Assembly: GCA_937894805.1 (NCBI GenBank)
Contig: CALAYR010000094.1
Coordinates: 1-8,230 of the forward strand
Length of the DNA stretch: 8,230 nucleotides
Source of the DNA: an uncultured Acidimicrobiaceae bacterium
Lineage (GTDB): Bacteria > Actinomycetota > Acidimicrobiia > Acidimicrobiales > RAAP-2
Direction: 5' to 3'
The notes beneath the pieces are model-generated. The model had not been told where the DNA came from, searched no databases, and saw nothing but the letters and a program-made list of their open reading frames with translations. Every line of letters starts with the position of its first letter. Within the stretch, counting starts at the first letter, position 1. Positions 5,725 to 8,230 of the stretch are shown here, in pieces. The translations under genes were made by a program, and so were the position numbers.

Positions 5725-6926
5725 AGGATGCGACGGGCCGCCCGGCGGCCACTCACGAGCGCCCCTTGAATCGACGGCGTTTCGAGGTAGTCCCCCGCCA
5801 AGGTGACGCCGTTAACCACGTCGCTGCCCCGCCAGCTCTCCCCCGCACTGCGGACGGGCAGCGCTTCAGCGATTCTCGATGTCGCTATCAGTTCCACGTC
5901 ACTAGTGGCGAGACCAAAGAGTCGGGCCACATCGGTGCGCACACGGGGTACGTCGCCGTCCTCGTGGTGGCCCACAGCCGAGGCGGCAACCAGCGAGCGT
6001 CCGCGTGGTGCGTACTCCGGGGCCGAGACCGACATCGCCACCGCGTTGGCCAGAAAGGCCCCATCAACATCGAGGTGGAGTCGACCATCGCGCAGGACTG
6101 GCGTGGAGAACCACCACGTCGTCACGGTGCGCTGGGGCTCTGATGCTCGACCGAGGAGTCGGGCCGCACTGTTTTGATCGGTAGCGACCAGAACGTGGTG
6201 TGCCGACAGAGTTCCGAGATTGGTCGTGACGCCGTCGGACCGCACCTCTTGAACGTGCTCGCCAAATCGAAACTGCGTTGACGACAGTGTGCGCCGAAGC
6301 GCTAGTGGCAGGGCCTGCATTCCCGCGCTGGGCACCGCGGCCCGGCCTCGAACGAAGGAGCGCAGGACCAACTGGGTGTAGCGCCACGAAGTCTCCAATT
6401 CGTTTTCGAGAAGGACTCCCTGAAGAAAAGGTCGGACCGTTTCGTTAATGAACCGTTCACTCAGTCCACGGCGACGCAGGCCCTCCAAGGTTGTCGAGTC
6501 GGGCTCGTCGAGAAAACTCGGCGTCGGGGTCAGACCCACGCCGGCGAGGACTCGGGCAAACCGCGAGAGATCTACTAAGTCGTGGCGGGCTCCCCAGAGA
6601 GAAGGCCCCACCCCGCGAGGATCGCGCAAGGGGTGGGCCAGAATCTGATCACGGCCACCTTTACGCAGGGCCACCGTCGAAGGAAAGACGCGCAGGTCGA
6701 GTTGCTTGCCTAGTCCCGCGGCTCGCAGTTCGGGGTACGACGTATTGAGCAATTGAAACCCGGCATCAATGGTGAATCCGTCAATCACCTCCGAAGCGAT
6801 GCGGCCACCCACGTGTTCGGCCGCCTCGACAACGACGACTTCACGGCCCTGTTGCTCAAGGACCTGGGCGGCGCGCAGACCGGCCAGGCCGGCCCCCACA
6901 ATGACGACGTCAAAAGAAGAACTCAT
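5715..6926 (-). CDS. FAD-dependent oxidoreductase of the flavin amine oxidase / protoporphyrinogen oxidase-like superfamily
   Basis: With ATG 6926 the product has 403 residues. An FAD-binding Rossmann fold opens the protein: FDVVIVGAGLAGLRAA with GAGLAG at 11-16, Glu34 at the end of the second strand to hold the ribose, and VGGR at 39-42. The DGFTIDAGFQLLNTSYPEL segment (49-67) and the C-terminal GVTLAGDYLETPSIQGALVSGRRAA (373-397), with the flavin-contacting Asp379, are typical of amine-oxidase and phytoene-desaturase-like proteins. The substrate could be an amine, a carotenoid or porphyrin precursor, or something else; the sequence does not decide. No signal peptide is visible. An in-frame GTG at 6938 would add four residues, but it lies inside the upstream gene and has no Shine-Dalgarno. 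ATG 6926 has GGTGAG eight bases upstream and is preferred. It starts four bases after the upstream stop, indicating co-transcription. Its 3' end overlaps the alkyltransferase gene by ten bases. Confidence 0.9.
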   Translation of the reverse strand: MSSSFDVVIVGAGLAGLRAAQVLEQQGREVVVVEAAEHVGGRIASEVIDGFTIDAGFQLLNTSYPELRAAGLGKQLDLRVFPSTVALRKGGRDQILAHPLRDPRGVGPSLWGARHDLVDLSRFARVLAGVGLTPTPSFLDEPDSTTLEGLRRRGLSERFINETVRPFLQGVLLENELETSWRYTQLVLRSFVRGRAAVPSAGMQALPLALRRTLSSTQFRFGEHVQEVRSDGVTTNLGTLSAHHVLVATDQNSAARLLGRASEPQRTVTTWWFSTPVLRDGRLHLDVDGAFLANAVAMSVSAPEYAPRGRSLVAASAVGHHEDGDVPRVRTDVARLFGLATSDVELIATSRIAEALPVRSAGESWRGSDVVNGVTLAGDYLETPSIQGALVSGRRAARRILQA

Positions 6927-6930
6927 GGCG

Positions 6931-7380
6931 CTACTCACCCGTATTGACGCGAGGTGATTCGAAGTCGCGCATCGTCAATCTCGAGGGCGGCGGAGCATCG
7001 CGCTGAAAGAGTGCGTGCCACCACTCGTTAGTGATGTTGCGAACGGCCCGTCGAGCCACGTAGAACAGAACCAACGCCGAGGGAATCTCGATCAGCAGGG
7101 CTGACGTGATGCTGCGCGTGAAGTCCGAGCCAGTGGCCGTCACAATGTCGAACCACGCGTCGGTCACAAAAAGCATGGCGGCACAGATGGCGAAGAGAAT
7201 GATGATCAGTCGCCGCTGCCACGCGGCCCACGCGGTGCCGAGCAGCATGACAATTTGGGCCACATCAAATCCCACCCAGGCCATATCCCAGTGGTTGGCG
7301 TGGTACCGAATTGGCAGGCGCCACGCCAGGTAGGCCGTCCAAAGCGCGAGCATCACGCTCGACCCAACCAGGAGAGTCAT
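6931..7380 (-). CDS. Small four-helix integral membrane protein of unknown function
   Basis: With ATG 7380 the product has 149 residues. Four hydrophobic segments are visible: LLVGSSVMLALWTAYLAW near the N-terminus, WVGFDVAQIVMLLGTAWAAW, LIIILFAICAAMLFVTDAWFDIVTA and ITSALLIEIPSALVLFYVA, followed by a cytoplasmic tail of about 40 residues rich in Arg, Pro and Asp. The WVGFDVAQ...AWAAWQRR...TDAWFDIVTA pattern resembles an uncharacterised membrane protein family I associate with actinobacteria; no function is known. The conserved Asp residues inside helices 2 and 3 (GFD, TDAWFD) are unusual for plain structural helices and may be functional. The frame extends to ATG 7416, but that codon overlaps the loop of a perfect hairpin and lacks a clear ribosome-binding site. 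ATG 7380 has GGGAG six bases upstream. The stop lies four bases before the FAD oxidoreductase start. Confidence 0.8.
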   Translation of the reverse strand: MTLLVGSSVMLALWTAYLAWRLPIRYHANHWDMAWVGFDVAQIVMLLGTAWAAWQRRLIIILFAICAAMLFVTDAWFDIVTATGSDFTRSITSALLIEIPSALVLFYVARRAVRNITNEWWHALFQRDAPPPSRLTMRDFESPRVNTGE

Positions 7381-7386
7381 TAACGA

Positions 7387-7391
7387 CTCCC
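7387..7391 (-). promoter_or_regulatory. Ribosome-binding site GGGAG favouring ATG 7380 for the membrane protein
   Basis: On the minus strand GGGAG is followed by six bases and then ATG 7380. The upstream ATG 7416 has only a weak AGG at a similar distance, and that lies within the hairpin stem. Confidence 0.5.
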
Positions 7392-7405
7392 GAGGATTCG
7401 GCGAG

Positions 7406-7429
7406 CGTAGGTTCATCGCGGAACCTACG
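7406..7429. terminator. Perfect 9-bp hairpin between the SCO6745-like gene and the membrane protein gene
   Basis: Arms CGTAGGTTC (7406-7414) and GAACCTACG (7421-7429) are perfect inverted copies around the six-base loop ATCGCG. The structure includes the stop codon of the upstream gene (7425-7427). The alternative ATG 7416 of the downstream frame overlaps its loop. No T-run follows on the minus strand. It could be a partial terminator that lowers expression of the two downstream genes, an mRNA-stabilising or processing hairpin, or a translation control element. Confidence 0.5.
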
Positions 7430-8183
7430 ACGCAGCCACCGGGGAAGCCAGGGCGGCCTGCATCGCGTTGCCGGCGGCAACGAGAGCGTCCCGCTGGGCG
7501 TCGCTGAGAACTCCCAACAGGTTCGCCATGCGCACCGTGGTGTCCTCTTCGGCCGCCACTCGGCGGGCTCGGGTCTCGTCGGTCACTGCGGGCTTGTCCT
7601 CTTCCTGGAAGCCGTGCAGCGCGAAGTAGACGCCGTCGTGATCGAGGAAGCAGGCCTCGGCCGAGGTGAGGTTCGCGGCCTTAATGGCGTCGGTGTGGAC
7701 ACCACCGCGGAGCTCGCGCAACAAGATGGCGTTGCGGAAGGCGTCCTTAATGACATCACCCGAGTACCCAAAGGCGCGGTAGCCGTCGTAGATGGGCCAA
7801 CGACCGCTGGGCAACGTGTCGAACAGAGCGGCGCAGGCGTCGTTGAGCGCGGCGAGGGTTTCGGTCGGTACGCCACCGAAGGTGCGCTGGGCGTACTCTT
7901 CGGCCGCCACTAAGTGAGCCTTGGCACCGATTTCGGCCGTCTGCTTGGCACGACCGCCGCCGTACATGCCGGTGATGGCACCGGTCTTGAAGAAGAAGAA
8001 GATGTCGTCGACTTCACTCGCGGGAATGTCGCCGAGTACGCCACCACGTCCGAGGGCGTAGAAGCTCACGACGTCGAGGTCGAGCTCTTTGCCTCGGGCG
8101 CTCGTGCCGGGATCGAAGTAGTACATCATGCCGACCGAGCCAAAGGGGGCGGCGATTGCGTTAGCGGTTTCCATTGAGTTCAT
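7425..8183 (-). CDS. SCO6745-like conserved actinobacterial protein, function unknown
   Basis: This 252-residue, largely alpha-helical soluble protein has no signal peptide. FDPGTSARGKELDLDVVSFYALGRGGVLGDIP (23-54) and FRNAILLRELRGGVHTDAIKAANLTSAEACFL (149-180) match my memory of the SCO6745 family. In that family an LRExRGxxH segment is the strongest signature, here RELRGGVHTDAI at 156-167. Some members are described as helix-turn-helix-like, and the C-terminal DTTVRMANLLGVLSDAQRDALVAAG (215-238) could form a winged-helix remnant, but I see no convincing DNA-recognition helix. It is the first gene of a three-gene minus-strand group. No Shine-Dalgarno precedes ATG 8183, while TATTGT lies exactly six bases upstream, so a leaderless mRNA is likely. 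A second Met at residue 4 is also possible. Confidence 0.75.
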   Translation of the reverse strand: MNSMETANAIAAPFGSVGMMYYFDPGTSARGKELDLDVVSFYALGRGGVLGDIPASEVDDIFFFFKTGAITGMYGGGRAKQTAEIGAKAHLVAAEEYAQRTFGGVPTETLAALNDACAALFDTLPSGRWPIYDGYRAFGYSGDVIKDAFRNAILLRELRGGVHTDAIKAANLTSAEACFLDHDGVYFALHGFQEEDKPAVTDETRARRVAAEEDTTVRMANLLGVLSDAQRDALVAAGNAMQAALASPVAAS

Positions 8184-8189
8184 AGCCGA

Positions 8190-8195
8190 ACAATA
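8190..8195 (-). promoter_or_regulatory. Putative -10 box (TATTGT) for a leaderless SCO6745-like transcript
   Basis: On the minus strand TATTGT fits TANNNT, and exactly six bases separate it from ATG 8183, so transcription would begin at the A of the start codon. No -35 hexamer is recognisable. The short palindrome CGAAATTCG (8199-8207) just upstream falls where a regulator could contact the promoter, but it is weak evidence. Confidence 0.45.
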
Positions 8196-8230
8196 GAGCG
8201 AAATTCGTTGCCACCACGCAATCTCGGCCG

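Noticed and set aside
6927..6938. GTG 6938 as the start of the FAD oxidoreductase
   Set aside because: It has no Shine-Dalgarno and adds only four non-conserved residues. ATG 6926 has GGTGAG at a usable distance.
8199..8207. Short palindrome CGAAATTCG upstream of the SCO6745-like gene as an operator
   Set aside because: The arms are only four bases, so it is too short to claim as a site. It is mentioned only as context for the promoter.
1..8230. A new defence, mobile or CRISPR system
   Set aside because: No transposase, integrase, restriction, toxin-antitoxin, phage or reverse transcriptase signatures are visible, and there are no spaced direct repeats or tRNA-like folds. All genes fit housekeeping or general metabolic families.

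Overview
The window is a GC-rich stretch of ordinary bacterial chromosome. Gene content and layout suggest an Actinomycetota member, possibly an Acidimicrobiia-like lineage. The reasons are a three-polypeptide transhydrogenase, an SCO6745-family protein, a small four-helix membrane protein of a type I associate with actinobacteria, and first genes that look leaderless. The taxonomic call is inference. I see no tRNA, rRNA, CRISPR array, insertion sequence or phage gene. Eight complete genes and one truncated gene fill the window, and no gap exceeds 100 bases.

Layout. Positions 1-390 (-) hold the N-terminal part of an ABC1/UbiB-type atypical kinase that runs off the left edge. It diverges from an aldo/keto reductase at 458-1387 (+). 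A 95-base convergent spacer with inverted and direct repeats follows. Next is a minus-strand block transcribed right to left: an epoxide-hydrolase-like alpha/beta hydrolase (4379-5194), then pntAA (3195-4343), pntAB (2880-3194) and pntB (1483-2883), the proton-translocating NAD(P) transhydrogenase. Divergent from the hydrolase is a methylated-DNA:cysteine methyltransferase at 5254-5724 (+). Its 3' end overlaps by 10 bases the convergent 3' end of an FAD-dependent amine-oxidase-like gene (5715-6926, -). That gene is the last of a second minus-strand group: SCO6745-like protein (7425-8183), four-helix membrane protein (6931-7380) and the FAD oxidoreductase.

How the genes fit together. The pnt genes form a tight operon (TAA directly abutting ATG, then an ATGA overlap) with strong Shine-Dalgarno sequences inside it. 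The enzyme couples the proton gradient to hydride transfer between NADH and NADP+ and could supply NADPH to reductases such as the neighbouring aldo/keto reductase. The hydrolase and the alkyltransferase both deal with electrophiles (epoxides or alkyl damage) and share a very short divergent control region. The right-hand three-gene group has no known joint function.

The most interesting general signal is regulatory. Several genes that begin transcription units lack a Shine-Dalgarno and instead carry a TANNNT-like box exactly six bases upstream of the start codon, as expected for leaderless mRNAs. Internal operon genes use Shine-Dalgarno sequences. I found no convincing new defence, mobile or metabolic system here.
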